Of a stretch of 64,000 bases of DNA, positions 25,872-35,099 are shown one piece after another. Source of the DNA: Prochloron sp965198675 (GTDB lineage Bacteria; Cyanobacteriota; Cyanobacteriia; Cyanobacteriales; Prochloraceae); contig OZ240666.1 of assembly GCA_965198675.1 (NCBI GenBank), positions 4,402,001-4,466,000 on the forward strand, read 5' to 3'. Position 1 is the stretch's first letter, and the number at the start of each line of letters is the position of its first letter. The notes beneath the pieces are model-generated. The model made no database searches. It had not been told where the DNA came from and saw only the letters and a list, made by a program, of their open reading frames with translations. The position numbers and the translations under genes were made by a program.

Positions 25872-26675
25872 TCATTCTAATTCTTCCTCATTTAAATCTA
25901 CTCCCATTGCTTTGAGCCTTTCTGCTAAAAGATGAGCCCGTCGTTCCGCTCTTTCAGCTCGTTGCTTTTCTTGCGCAGTTCGTTGCTTTTCCAATTCAAC
26001 TCGCTCCTCCCCAATGAGTAGGAGATTTCCTTGTTCGTCCCACCAGCGCAACCACAATTGAGTTTGGTTCTGATAAGTACCTCGCCACAGTCCCAATTCT
26101 ACCTTTAAAGGGGCAATAAGGTAATGACCCCTGTCATTAGGTTCTAACTGTTGATAGGTTAAATCTTGCAGGTGATAAACCGCCAATTGTCCCGTTTTGA
26201 TTTCGTAAATGCCGTAATAGGGAATACGAATCATTTGTTCGTAGACCCAAAACTTGCCCGGTTTAGTTCTTTTACCTTCTTCTGAGAGAGATAAAGGAGT
26301 TTTATCTCTTTCTTCCGTTCCATTACCACTAGCTAATTCAATGGCAATTAAAGGGGGTCTTAATTCTTGCCAGAGAACGTAGGAACGGCGAATTTGACCC
26401 TTTAGCATAGGTGGAACATTGGGGACATAGAACCAATCTGGTGCTTCTGCACCTCTTTCTGGGGGATCTGTTTGTCGCCAATAAATACCACAGTCTTGAC
26501 CAATAGCATATTGACCGTCTGAATGAATTTGTTTGAGTAGGGAGCCGATAGAATCGGTTAAGAGGATGGTTTGGGGATGTTCCTGGAAGTTTTTCACAAA
26601 AGTACCATCTGACTCTGGTAGTTGAGTATGATTAGGTAAAAGAGGTGGTTGTATTTTGGTTGCTGTTTGAATCAT
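25872..26675 (-). CDS. Uma2 (DUF820) family endonuclease
   Basis: The protein has 267 residues. The PD-(D/E)XK-like core of the Uma2 family is seen in GAEAPDWFYVPNVPP, PPLIAIELASGNGTEERD and GKFWVYEQMIRIPYYGIY. The C-terminus is a coiled coil rich in E/R/K (EERVELEKQRTAQEKQRAER) and ends LAERLKAMGVDLNEEELE, typical of cyanobacterial copies. The family is hugely expanded in cyanobacteria; its role is unknown. Start ATG 26675. It stands where rpmE often follows rpsI, so the ribosomal cluster end is locally different. Confidence 0.88.
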   Translation of the reverse strand: MIQTATKIQPPLLPNHTQLPESDGTFVKNFQEHPQTILLTDSIGSLLKQIHSDGQYAIGQDCGIYWRQTDPPERGAEAPDWFYVPNVPPMLKGQIRRSYVLWQELRPPLIAIELASGNGTEERDKTPLSLSEEGKRTKPGKFWVYEQMIRIPYYGIYEIKTGQLAVYHLQDLTYQQLEPNDRGHYLIAPLKVELGLWRGTYQNQTQLWLRWWDEQGNLLLIGEERVELEKQRTAQEKQRAERAERRAHLLAERLKAMGVDLNEEELE

Positions 26676-26791
26676 ATAATATTGCTGATTGGCATAATTG
26701 AAGAAATCTAGGTTAGCGCTTCAATACATAGTTTATTTATAAATAAAATCCTACAACAAAATGCCGTAGGATAAGAAAAATTAGCGTCCAT

Positions 26792-27205
26792 CTAACGCTT
26801 AGAATACTGGGGAGCCTTACGGGCCTTATGCAAACCATACTTTTTCCGTTCTTTCGCTCGCGGATCGCGAGTTAAGTACCCTTCCGTCTTCAACGGTCCC
26901 CTATTTTCCGGATCTAGTTCACACAAAGCTCGCGCTACTCCCAGCTTCACCGCATCCGCTTGACCAGTAAGCCCACCGCCATGAGCTTTGACAATAATAT
27001 CATACTCACTTTCTAACCCCAAAGTCTCCAAAGGAGCCTTAATAGAGTTAGCATAACTAACAATGCGGTTAAAGTAGTCATCTCCCGACCTGCCATTAAC
27101 AGTTATATTTCCGCCACCGGGAACAAGGCTTACTCTTGCCACCGCCGACTTCCGTCGCCCCGTACCCCCGTACAATAATTTACCTTTATTTTGTAATGCT
27201 TTCAT
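26792..27205 (-). CDS. rpsI: Ribosomal protein uS9
   Basis: The protein has 137 residues. GTGRRKSAVARVSLVPG at the N-terminus and the basic end DPRAKERKKYGLHKARKAPQ with final QYSKR (the C-terminal arginine that reaches the P-site tRNA) are diagnostic. Its ATG shares one base with the rplM stop (TAATG), so translation is coupled. Last gene of the ribosomal supercluster. Confidence 0.97.
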   Translation of the reverse strand: MKALQNKGKLLYGGTGRRKSAVARVSLVPGGGNITVNGRSGDDYFNRIVSYANSIKAPLETLGLESEYDIIVKAHGGGLTGQADAVKLGVARALCELDPENRGPLKTEGYLTRDPRAKERKKYGLHKARKAPQYSKR

Positions 27206-27660
27206 TATTTTACTCCTCCTGGAATAGTATTGATTTTCAGTTCTTGAGGTTTTTGCGCTGCGTGGGGATGGTTAGGTCCCGCGTAAACTTTCAACTTGGT
27301 AAATAGTTTGCGACCGAGGGAATTCTTCGGCAACATTCCTTTAACCGCCTTTTCAATGATTCTTTCCGGAATGCGTCCTTGAAGTTGGGCAAAGGTTTCT
27401 ACTTTCATACCCCCGGGTCTGCCAGAATGACGGCGGTAAAGTTTTTGGTGACCTTTCTTACCCGTGACAACTACTTTTTCCGCGTTGACCACGATAACGA
27501 AGTCCCCTGTATTCATATGAGGGGTAAAGGTGGGCTTATTTTTCCCCCTAAGAATGGTCGCAATTTCCGTTGCCATACGTCCCAAACGCTGTTCGTTAGC
27601 GTCTACCACGTACCATTGTTGTTCTAGATTTTCTTTTATTGGCACTTGTGTTTTATTCAT
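27205..27660 (-). CDS. rplM: Ribosomal protein uL13
   Basis: The protein has 151 residues with WYVVDANEQRLGRMATEIA, VVNAEKVVVTGKKGHQKLY and GMLPKNSLGRKLFTKLKVY. It is an early-assembly 50S protein. It lies between truA (26 bp) and rpsI (1-bp overlap), the usual cyanobacterial order. Confidence 0.97.
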   Translation of the reverse strand: MNKTQVPIKENLEQQWYVVDANEQRLGRMATEIATILRGKNKPTFTPHMNTGDFVIVVNAEKVVVTGKKGHQKLYRRHSGRPGGMKVETFAQLQGRIPERIIEKAVKGMLPKNSLGRKLFTKLKVYAGPNHPHAAQKPQELKINTIPGGVK

Positions 27661-27686
27661 TAGTTTTACTTAGTTTTTAAATTGGT

Positions 27687-28478
27687 TCATAGAAAAGTTG
27701 GTTGGGTATCAAACCAAATTTTACGGGGAAAGGGAAATTCTGGATAGCCAACTCTGAGCAGGCATAAACCTTTAGCAGGAGCAGAATATTTGACTTCTTC
27801 TCGTCTTTCTTGAACCCAGAGTTGGGTAAAGCTAGCAGGCGATCGCCTCCCCCTTCCTACCTCAACCAGGGTTCCCACTAACAGTCGTACCATTCCATAT
27901 AAAAAGCCATTAGCTTGAATTTCTATCTGGAGTAATGGTCCTCGTCGGTAACATTCTACTGCTTGAACCTCAACCCAAGAATGACTCCGAGAGGAATTGG
28001 CTCTTCGGAAGGCTGCTAAGTGATGTCTCCCGAGCAAGGGTTTTAACGCAGCAGTAATAAGAGACTCATCCAGGGGTACATAATAATAATGCCAAGAAAA
28101 TGGCTTTATGAACAAGTTTGGTTCCTTGTCCGTATAGAGGGTATAGCGATAGCGCCGCCAACTAGCAGAAAAACGAGCGTGCCAGGTTAAAGGAACTTCC
28201 GCCGAACCTCTAATGAGAATGTCCTCGGGTAGGCGAGCATTGAGAATTGACGCCCAACGCTCGCCAGGTATACAACCAAAGTAATCAAAATGAGCTACTT
28301 GAGCCGCTGCATGTACTCCCGCATCAGTACGCCCCGCAGCACATACAGTAACTGAATGTTCTCCTACAGGGGCGATAACCTTTTCTATTTCCTCTTGTAC
28401 CGTCCGCAGGTTTGGTTGACGCTGCCAGCCATGAAAATGAGTCCCTAAGTATTGAATTACTAGGGCCACTCTTGACAT
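27687..28478 (-). CDS. truA: tRNA pseudouridine(38-40) synthase TruA
   Basis: The protein has 263 residues from ATG 28478, which overlaps the rplQ stop (TGATG). The catalytic Asp lies in CAAGRTDAGVHAAAQVAHFD. FLYGMVRLLVGTLVEVGRG is the other TruA signature. It modifies the anticodon stem of many tRNAs. A GTG two bases upstream of the ATG is an alternative start but is less likely. Confidence 0.96.
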   Translation of the reverse strand: MSRVALVIQYLGTHFHGWQRQPNLRTVQEEIEKVIAPVGEHSVTVCAAGRTDAGVHAAAQVAHFDYFGCIPGERWASILNARLPEDILIRGSAEVPLTWHARFSASWRRYRYTLYTDKEPNLFIKPFSWHYYYVPLDESLITAALKPLLGRHHLAAFRRANSSRSHSWVEVQAVECYRRGPLLQIEIQANGFLYGMVRLLVGTLVEVGRGRRSPASFTQLWVQERREEVKYSAPAKGLCLLRVGYPEFPFPRKIWFDTQPTFL

Positions 28479-28828
28479 CACACCAGTTCGATGATCGCCA
28501 TTTCTGCATTATCCCCCCGACGGCGCACCGTGCGCACCACTCTAGTATAGCCTCCTGGGCGATCGCCATAGCGCTCTTTTGCTGCTGCAAACAGGGAATG
28601 TACCAATTGTTTGTCGTACAGATAGCCCAAGGCTTTCCGTCTTGCTGCCAAAGAACCATCTTTGGCCAGAGTAATCATTCTTTCTACTTCCTTTCTCACC
28701 GCCTTAGCACGGGCTTTAGTAGTTTTGATTTGACCGTGACGAACTATTTGTGTTGCAAGAGTTCTAAGCAAAGCTCGACGTTGGTCCGCTGGCAACCCTA
28801 ATTGGGGTACTCGGCATCTATGACGCAT
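28478..28828 (-). CDS. rplQ: Ribosomal protein bL17
   Basis: The protein has 116 residues starting MRHRCRVPQLGLPADQRRAL at ATG 28828; an open extension to 28909 precedes it and is rejected because L17 always starts MRH. LATQIVRHGQIKTTKARAK is the core. It lies 28 bp after rpoA and is coupled to truA. Confidence 0.97.
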   Translation of the reverse strand: MRHRCRVPQLGLPADQRRALLRTLATQIVRHGQIKTTKARAKAVRKEVERMITLAKDGSLAARRKALGYLYDKQLVHSLFAAAKERYGDRPGGYTRVVRTVRRRGDNAEMAIIELV

Positions 28829-28856
28829 AGGGATTTTTCTCCATCCAAGAACAATA

Positions 28857-29792
28857 TTAAGATTTCGCTTCAGGCAAAGTAATACCCAAACGCTCTTGTA
28901 GGGCTTCAATTACCTCAGTGGCAGATTTGAGGCCGAAGTTTTTAATTTCCAAGAGGTCTTCTTGACTGTAATCGAGTAGATCGGCCACAGAGTTTATTTG
29001 CGCTCGTTTCAGACAGTTATATGCCCGTACTGACAGCTGCAACTCCTCGATAGGTATCTGGCTAGTAGGATCGTCCTTGTCTCTATAACTGTTTACAATC
29101 GGTTCTATATGAAGATCCTTGAGGGGATTAAACAAATCCACAACAATCCCCGCAGCATTAGAAAGAGCGTTTTCTGGTTGTAAACTGCCATTAGTCCAAA
29201 TCTCTAAAATGAGCCTATCTCTGGCATCACTTTCGTCTATCCTGGCATCTTCAACACTGTATTTTACCTTGGTCACAGGCATAAAGACAGAATCTATTTG
29301 CAGGAAGTCCAAGGAGCTGTTTTCTTCTTTACCCCTTTCTATAGCCCGATAGCCCTTTCCCCTTTCGATGTGAAACTCCATTTCCAGGGTTGCCCCTTCA
29401 GCCAGAGTCGCAACATACTGGTTTGGATCTACTATTTCTGCTTCTGAGGGTAGTGTAAACTGAGCTGCTGTTACCGTTCCCGGTCCCGTAGCCTTCAGAC
29501 GACCGAGGAGAGTTTGATTGGTGGAGCTTTTGAGGACGATTTCCTTCATATTTAACATTATTTCCAGCACGTCCTCCCGTACTCCATCAATGGTGGCAAA
29601 TTCGTGATTCACTCCTGCTATCCGGATCGCAGTCACTGCTGCTCCTTCCAGATTCGACAGTAAAACCCGTCTTAAGGCATTGCCCACAGTGATTCCTTGA
29701 CCGCGTTCGAGAGGTTCGAGGATAAATTTGCTATATTGACTCTGATTTTTCTGCGTCTTCGATTCTATACAATCAATTTTAAACTCTGCCAC
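28857..29792 (-). CDS. rpoA: RNA polymerase alpha subunit
   Basis: The protein has 311 residues. Start GTG 29792 (VAEFKIDCIESKT), with AAAGGAGGTCACTCT directly upstream; the frame stays open to 29858 but that part is not conserved. N-terminal dimerisation domain: LEPLERGQGITVGNALRRVL. C-terminal domain binding UP elements and activators: LSVRAYNCLKRAQINSVADL and FGLKSATEVIEALQERLGI. Standard position between rpsK and rplQ. Confidence 0.98.
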   Translation of the reverse strand: MAEFKIDCIESKTQKNQSQYSKFILEPLERGQGITVGNALRRVLLSNLEGAAVTAIRIAGVNHEFATIDGVREDVLEIMLNMKEIVLKSSTNQTLLGRLKATGPGTVTAAQFTLPSEAEIVDPNQYVATLAEGATLEMEFHIERGKGYRAIERGKEENSSLDFLQIDSVFMPVTKVKYSVEDARIDESDARDRLILEIWTNGSLQPENALSNAAGIVVDLFNPLKDLHIEPIVNSYRDKDDPTSQIPIEELQLSVRAYNCLKRAQINSVADLLDYSQEDLLEIKNFGLKSATEVIEALQERLGITLPEAKS

Positions 29793-29857
29793 AGAGTGAC
29801 CTCCTTTACATGTGTCAACGCGGCAACGCGGTAGGGGAGAAAGGGAGAGGGACGCCA

Positions 29858-29891
29858 AAGGCGGTTGCTTCGCAATTGCGATGCATTTGGA
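29858..29891. repeat. Family E repeat (AAGGCGGTTGCTT), copy 1
   Basis: GACGCCAAAGGCGGTTGCTT-CGCAATTGCGATGC in the 229-bp rpoA-rpsK gap. Relatives: 48573-48612, 50148-50183, 59289-59334. The gap also has runs of CTCCCTACTCCC; no gene is seen there. Confidence 0.7.
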
Positions 29892-30021
29892 CCTTACTTC
29901 CTACTTCCCCGTCCCTTACTTATTGGAATAGACTCCCTACTCCCTACTCCCCTACTTTCCTTTGCCTCCATCGAGCAGGGGTAGGGAACCCAATAGATTT
30001 ATCTGTTACCTTATTCCCTGA

Positions 30022-30414
30022 CTAGACTCGACGACGCTTGGGCGGACGACAGCCGTTGTGAGGAATTGGGGTAACATCCCGAATCAGAGTAATTTCTAGC
30101 CCTGATCCTTGAAGTGCCCTAATCGCCGTCTCTCGACCTGCTCCTGGACCGCTCACCATCACTTCAATCTGACGCATTCCTTGCTCCATCGCTCTGCGTG
30201 CGGCACTGTCTGCTGCTGTTTGCGCTGCAAAGGGAGTTCCTTTCTTCGCTCCCTTGAAGCCGCTGGATCCAGCTGATGCCCAAGAGATAACATCCCCTTT
30301 TGAATCAGAAATTGTTACGATGGTGTTATTGAAAGTAGATTTGATGTGAGCCATTCCGTTAGGAACGTTGCGTTTGTGCTTTTTTGAACCGCTTTTTTTC
30401 GTTGGGCGAGCCAT
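30022..30414 (-). CDS. rpsK: Ribosomal protein uS11
   Basis: The protein has 130 residues. HIKSTFNNTIVTISDSKGD and the C-terminal RDVTPIPHNGCRPPKRRRV are signatures. It is a 30S platform protein. It lies 64 bp after rpsM and 229 bp before rpoA; that larger gap could hold a separate promoter. Confidence 0.97.
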   Translation of the reverse strand: MARPTKKSGSKKHKRNVPNGMAHIKSTFNNTIVTISDSKGDVISWASAGSSGFKGAKKGTPFAAQTAADSAARRAMEQGMRQIEVMVSGPGAGRETAIRALQGSGLEITLIRDVTPIPHNGCRPPKRRRV

Positions 30415-30478
30415 TTTACTAATGCTTTGTTTTTACTAACTGGCGGTCAATCGGGACTGCCATGACGAACCTTACCGC

Positions 30479-30862
30479 TTATTTCTTGGAAGGTGCTTTT
30501 TTCTTGCCCGCAACCGTAACCCTTCTACCGCGACGAGTGCGGGCATTAGTGCGAGTTCGCTGACCTCGCACTGGTAGTCCCATACGGTGACGACGACCGC
30601 GATAAGTACCGATGTCTGCTAGACGCTTAATGTTCATTGCTTCCCAACGTCTCAAATCACCTTCGATTTGATAGTTGGCGGATACAAAAGAGCGTAAAGT
30701 AGCAGCATCTTCGTCTGACAAATCCCTAATGCGGGTATCCGGGTTCACTCCGGTTTTCGCTAATATTTCTTGAGCCCGCGATAAACCAATACCATAGATA
30801 TAAGTTAGGGCTATTTCCACGCGCTTATCGCGGGGTAAGTCTACACCAGCAATTCTTGCCAC
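30479..30862 (-). CDS. rpsM: Ribosomal protein uS13
   Basis: The protein has 127 residues. MARIAGVDLPRDKRVEIALT, YIYGIGLSRAQEIL and GLPVRGQRTRTNARTRRG match uS13. It lies at the head of the 30S and contacts bridge B1. The basic tail ends KKKAPSKK. Follows rpmJ by 69 bp. Confidence 0.97.
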   Translation of the reverse strand: MARIAGVDLPRDKRVEIALTYIYGIGLSRAQEILAKTGVNPDTRIRDLSDEDAATLRSFVSANYQIEGDLRRWEAMNIKRLADIGTYRGRRHRMGLPVRGQRTRTNARTRRGRRVTVAGKKKAPSKK

Positions 30863-30931
30863 GCTTTTTTTCTCCCTTTTTTGCTGTATTTGCGACGCAT
30901 TCCGATTACGGATCGTAAAATTACCGTCTCT

Positions 30932-31045
30932 TTAACCCTGTCTTTGCTTGTGCTTGGGGTTTTGGCAAATCACCATCACTCGACCGCGCCTTCTTATAAC
31001 GCGGCATTTTTCGCACATTTTCTTCACTGACGCTCTAACTTTCAT
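30932..31045 (-). CDS. rpmJ: Ribosomal protein bL36
   Basis: A 37-codon gene, ATG 31045 to TAA 30932. It reads MKVRASVKKMCEKCRVIRRR, then GRVMVICQNPKHKQRQG. The Zn-ribbon Cys-Cys-Cys-His set (CEKC, C, H) is intact. It lies between infA and rpsM, the conserved place. Confidence 0.97.
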   Translation of the reverse strand: MKVRASVKKMCEKCRVIRRRGRVMVICQNPKHKQRQG

Positions 31046-31205
31046 GTTTTTTTGGGTAAACTGCAAGCCCACTATTATATCAAATTTAATCTATTTGGTC
31101 AGCCAATTAGCCAAAACTTGGGGCAATTTCCCCAGCCACTCTTTAATTTATAAACATAAAAATTTTATTGATGTGAAATTTGTTACCGGAACAGGCGACC
31201 GCATT

Positions 31206-31433
31206 CTATCTTTTATTTTTCAGACGATAGGTTATTCTCCCCTTGGTAAGATCGTAGGGAGTTAATTCCACCTTCACCCGATCCCCTGGTAGAATTTTGA
31301 TGTAATTGCGCCTGATTTTACCTGCTATATGAGCTAAAACGTTAAAACCATTGTCTAGGTCTACGCGAAACATTGCATTAGGTAAGGATTCCGTTACCAC
31401 CCCTTCCATTTCGATTAAATCTTGTTTAGCCAA
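31206..31433 (-). CDS. infA: Translation initiation factor IF-1
   Basis: This 75-residue OB-fold protein contains MAKQDLIEMEGVVTESLPNA, FNVLAHIAGKIRRNYIKIL and ELTPYDLTKGRITYRLK. It binds the 30S A site during initiation. It lies 11 bp after adk; 160 bp separate it from rpmJ. Confidence 0.97.
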   Translation of the reverse strand: MAKQDLIEMEGVVTESLPNAMFRVDLDNGFNVLAHIAGKIRRNYIKILPGDRVKVELTPYDLTKGRITYRLKNKR

Positions 31434-31444
31434 TTTTTTTTCCT

Positions 31445-32011
31445 CTATTCTCTTGAACCACCATTGACAATTTCTTGCAAAGATTTATTTACTTCTTCCA
31501 GAGGGCGATCGCCATTGACTGACTTAAGATTGCCCTTGAGAAGATAAAAATCCAGTACTGGTGCAGTATGTTCGTGATAAACCTTTAAACGACGCCCAAT
31601 TGTTTCTTGATTGTCATCTTTGCGCCCCCGCTCCCCCATGCGGGACATCAAAACTTGCTCTGGTACTTCTAAGTTAATCGCATAATCGCAGGTTTGATTC
31701 ATTGACCTAAGCAGTTTATCCAAAAAAGCAGCTTGGGAGGCATTTCGGGGAAATCCATCTAAAATCCAACCATTTTTTGCATCCGGTTCTCCTAACCTAA
31801 CCCGAATTAAATCCAGAAGCAATTCATCGGGCACTAATTCCCCTTTGTCTACATAAGTTTGAGCTTGTTTGCCAAGAGTTGTCCCCGAACTTATGGCAGA
31901 GCGCAACATTTCCCCGGTGGAGATATGAGGAATTCCCGTTTTCGCCGCCAAGAGTTTTGCTTGAGTTCCTTTCCCTGCCCCTGGTGGTCCTAAAAAGATT
32001 AATCGTTTCAC
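31445..32011 (-). CDS. adk: Adenylate kinase
   Basis: The protein has 188 residues. P-loop LGPPGAGKGTQAKLLA, AMP-site STGEMLRSAI, DGFPRNASQAAFLD and GRRLKVYHEHTAPVLDFY. It is the short-LID form usual in cyanobacteria. It balances AMP/ADP/ATP. Between secY (274-bp gap) and infA. Confidence 0.97.
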   Translation of the reverse strand: MKRLIFLGPPGAGKGTQAKLLAAKTGIPHISTGEMLRSAISSGTTLGKQAQTYVDKGELVPDELLLDLIRVRLGEPDAKNGWILDGFPRNASQAAFLDKLLRSMNQTCDYAINLEVPEQVLMSRMGERGRKDDNQETIGRRLKVYHEHTAPVLDFYLLKGNLKSVNGDRPLEEVNKSLQEIVNGGSRE

Positions 32012-32285
32012 GAAAAAATTCTCCGAAGTTATGAAGTCTGAAGAAAGAGATTTGCCAAAACTCCAATTGACTGCTTCAGACTTCGTGATAAGATGGGGTA
32101 CTTAGTTATTCCAAATATAACAGTGCGCGCAGGAGTATTTATAGATTTTACCTGGATCCACTCGGCACTAATGTGAAGCTTTTTACAATACTTCTAGTAC
32201 GGGGGCACAACCTGCGGCACTACATTAGTACTGGTAACTGCCTGACTGCCCCGGTTGGCATGAGCAGGACTGGTAACTGAAGAAG

Positions 32286-33626
32286 CTATTGTTTGACCAT
32301 CCCCTCATAGCGCTGAGATATAACGTAAGTTTGAATTTGTTTGGCTGTATCAATGGCAACACCAACTAAAATAAGCAATGAGGTAGCCCCCAAACCTCTA
32401 AAAGTTGTCACTCCAGTGGCACTTTCCACAAAGGTAGGTACCGTAGCCACAATGCCCAAAAATATCGCTCCTAAGAAAGTGAGCCGATTGATAACCCCTT
32501 CCAAATATTCGCTCGTTGCCTTTCCTGGACGGATTCCTGGAATAGAAGCTCCCATTTTTTTCAGATTTTGGGACATATCTACCGGGTTAACAATCAAGGA
32601 GGCGTAGAAATAACTGAAGAAGACAATTAACACCAAGTAAACTACCACGTAAACCCAACTTCCCGGTCTGAGAGCATTAGCTATCCCATTCAATACTTGA
32701 TTGAATTGGGCTAAGAAACCCGAACTAGCTTCAGCCCCACTGCGGGTGAAACCTGCTAAAGAAGAAGGCAAAATCAAGACAGCAGAGGCGAAAATAATCG
32801 GCATTACCCCCCCTTGATTCAGTCGCAGTGGCAAATAATTCTTTCTTTCCCGGTATAGGCGTCCCGCCACTTGTCGTCTGGCGGAAATAATCGGAATGCG
32901 TCGGGTTCCTTCCTGAACAAAAACAATGCCCACAATCATCACCAAGAAGACCAACAACAGGATCGTTACCTGAGCTATTGCTTCCCGACCACCTTGTTGG
33001 GCAAACTCAATTGTATTGCTTAAAGTTTTCGGCAATGTTGCTACAATATTCACAAATATAAAGAGGGAAGCACCATTGCCTATGCCTCGTTCCGTAATTA
33101 ATTCTGACAGCCACATGACAAACATGGAGCCTGCTGTTAATGCCAGTACGGTTTCCGTAACAAACCCCACTCCGGGATTATTGGCATAGGGACTCAGTAA
33201 GCCAATGGTGATGCCAGCGCCTTGAATTATCCCCCAGCCCAGAGCCACATAGCGAGTAATTTGGGAAATTTGGCGCCTTCCCGCTTCCCCTTCATTCTTC
33301 TGCAAGTCCTCTAGTGCAGGAATGGCAGCGGTTAGAAGCTGCATGATGATGGAGGCATTAATAAATGGGAGGATCCCCAAGGCAAAAATGCCCACAGCAG
33401 AAATACCGCCTCCGGTGAAAATATCCAAAAATCCCAGTGCTGGAAAATCTTGGATTCCTTGTTGGAATGCTTGTCGGTTAATGCCCGGTACGGGAATAAA
33501 TACTCCAAAGCGGACTAAAACGAGCAAACCAATGGTAACAAGCAACCGACCTCGCAATCCGGCTGCTTGTGCCATTTGCATAAAAGTTTCTTGAGCCGTT
33601 GGGGCTTTGTCTCGACTTACGACCAT
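32286..33626 (-). CDS. secY: Protein translocase subunit SecY
   Basis: The protein has 446 residues and ten TM helices. Signatures: RFGVFIPVPGINRQAF, the plug region FLDIFTGGGISAVGIFALGI and PVDMSQNLKKMGASIPGIRP. It forms the export channel of plasma and thylakoid membranes. 93 bp after rplO. The 274-bp downstream gap before adk has no gene; it includes the CTGGTAACTG repeat unit twice. Confidence 0.97.
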   Translation of the reverse strand: MVVSRDKAPTAQETFMQMAQAAGLRGRLLVTIGLLVLVRFGVFIPVPGINRQAFQQGIQDFPALGFLDIFTGGGISAVGIFALGILPFINASIIMQLLTAAIPALEDLQKNEGEAGRRQISQITRYVALGWGIIQGAGITIGLLSPYANNPGVGFVTETVLALTAGSMFVMWLSELITERGIGNGASLFIFVNIVATLPKTLSNTIEFAQQGGREAIAQVTILLLVFLVMIVGIVFVQEGTRRIPIISARRQVAGRLYRERKNYLPLRLNQGGVMPIIFASAVLILPSSLAGFTRSGAEASSGFLAQFNQVLNGIANALRPGSWVYVVVYLVLIVFFSYFYASLIVNPVDMSQNLKKMGASIPGIRPGKATSEYLEGVINRLTFLGAIFLGIVATVPTFVESATGVTTFRGLGATSLLILVGVAIDTAKQIQTYVISQRYEGMVKQ

Positions 33627-33719
33627 AAATGGCTATCTCTATAGGTTGCGCTTGTTGACAGTTATATTTTCTTAACTTTTCACCCTCACGTCTTATGATA
33701 TTGCCAAGATGGGAAAATT

Positions 33720-34169
33720 TCACCCATCCATTGCCTCCCAACTTCCCCCAGCCGCTTCAATTTTTTGTTTCGCTGACTCAGTAAAGGCTGAAGCTTTAAT
33801 CTGAAGGGGAACGTTTAACTCCCCCGAACCGAGAATTTTCAAAGGTCCGTCGTTACTGGTGACAATGCCCAATTCCTGCAAAGATGCTAGAGTCACTTCT
33901 GTATTGGCAGCCAGGGATGCCAGCTTACCCACATTAACAATAGTGTAATGTTTCTGATTGATAATAGGGAAGTGCTTTAATTTTGGAACACGCCGATACA
34001 AGGGCATTTGTCCCCCTTCAAATCCGGGCTTTGTCCCGGTACCAGAGCGGGATTTTTGACCCCGCATACCAAAGCCGCAACTAGCTCCCTGTCCTGCCGC
34101 TATGCCTCTACCTACCCGAAGGCGACGCTTTTGCGAGCCTTTTTTCGGTACGGCCTCGTGTAATCTCAT
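33720..34169 (-). CDS. rplO: Ribosomal protein uL15
   Basis: The protein has 149 residues. MRLHEAVPKKGSQKRRLRVG, GRGIAAGQGASCGFGMRGQK and the C-terminal KASAFTESAKQKIEAAGGSW are characteristic. Late 50S assembly protein. 25 bp after rpsE. Confidence 0.97.
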   Translation of the reverse strand: MRLHEAVPKKGSQKRRLRVGRGIAAGQGASCGFGMRGQKSRSGTGTKPGFEGGQMPLYRRVPKLKHFPIINQKHYTIVNVGKLASLAANTEVTLASLQELGIVTSNDGPLKILGSGELNVPLQIKASAFTESAKQKIEAAGGSWEAMDG

Positions 34170-34194
34170 AATTGTCTCTCCTGAAAGATTAAGA

Positions 34195-34716
34195 TTAAGC
34201 GTAGAGTTGCTCTAGAGAAATGCCTCTTTCTCGTGCCACTTCGGAAAATGTCCGCAAGGCTTCCAAGGCATTAATCGCTGCTCTGGCGTTATTCAAAGGG
34301 TTATTAGAACCGAGCTGTTTCGCTAAGATATTTTTTACTCCAGCCAATTCCAGTACAGTTCGCACTGCTCCCCCTGCAATTACCCCCGTACCAGGAGAGG
34401 CTGGTCGGATAATTACTTTAGCTCCCCCTGCAATGCCATTAGCAATATGGGTAACAGAATTAGATTTAGTTAGAGGAACTTCGATCAATTGTTTTTTCCC
34501 ATCCACGACTCCCTTGCGCACTGCGCCGATGACATCGCTGGCTTTACCGACCCCCACACCCACTTGACCTTTTTCATTGCCAACCACGACAATGGCCCGG
34601 AAACTGAATTTTTTTCCGCCTTTGACAACTTTACTGACCCGACGAATCTGAATGACTCGCTCTTGCCAAGCAGATTCTTTTTCTTGTTCGTTACTTTTTT
34701 GACGCTTTTTTGCCAT
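34195..34716 (-). CDS. rpsE: Ribosomal protein uS5
   Basis: The protein has 173 residues from ATG 34716 (MAKKRQKSNEQEKES); another ATG two codons upstream (34722) is possible. Signatures FRAIVVVGNEKGQVGVGVGK and TGVIAGGAVRTVLELAG. It is a decoding-fidelity and helicase-surface protein of the 30S. Confidence 0.97.
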   Translation of the reverse strand: MAKKRQKSNEQEKESAWQERVIQIRRVSKVVKGGKKFSFRAIVVVGNEKGQVGVGVGKASDVIGAVRKGVVDGKKQLIEVPLTKSNSVTHIANGIAGGAKVIIRPASPGTGVIAGGAVRTVLELAGVKNILAKQLGSNNPLNNARAAINALEALRTFSEVARERGISLEQLYA

Positions 34717-34734
34717 AATCATTACTTTTTTATG

Positions 34735-35097
34735 CTAAAAAGATAACCCTGCTTCCCGAGCAGCTTCTGCCAAGGCTTTGACCCTACCGTGATACAGGTT
34801 GCCCCCCCTGTCAAAAACTACCTGGGCAATTCCTTTAGCCAGACTGCGCTCCGCCACAAGCTTGCCTACTAATGCAGAAGCTGTGCAATCCGCCCCAGAT
34901 GATATTTTGGATTTGAGTTCCGGCTCTAGGGTTGAGGCAGCCGCTAAGGTATGATCGACAGTATCGTCGATAATCTGGGCGTAGATGTGTTGATTGGAGC
35001 GAAAGACAGCCAATCGAGGGCGATGGCTTGTTCCCTTCACTTTCCGGCGCAACCGCTGATGACGGCGGCGAATTTGTTGTTTGCGAGTCTGCTTCAT
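34735..35097 (-). CDS. rplR: Ribosomal protein uL18
   Basis: The protein has 120 residues. RPRLAVFRSNQHIYAQIIDD and AQVVFDRGGNLYHGRVKALA, ending EAAREAGLSF, are family signatures. It binds 5S rRNA. 2 bp after rplF, implying coupling. Confidence 0.97.
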   Translation of the reverse strand: MKQTRKQQIRRRHQRLRRKVKGTSHRPRLAVFRSNQHIYAQIIDDTVDHTLAAASTLEPELKSKISSGADCTASALVGKLVAERSLAKGIAQVVFDRGGNLYHGRVKALAEAAREAGLSF

Positions 35098-35099
35098 CC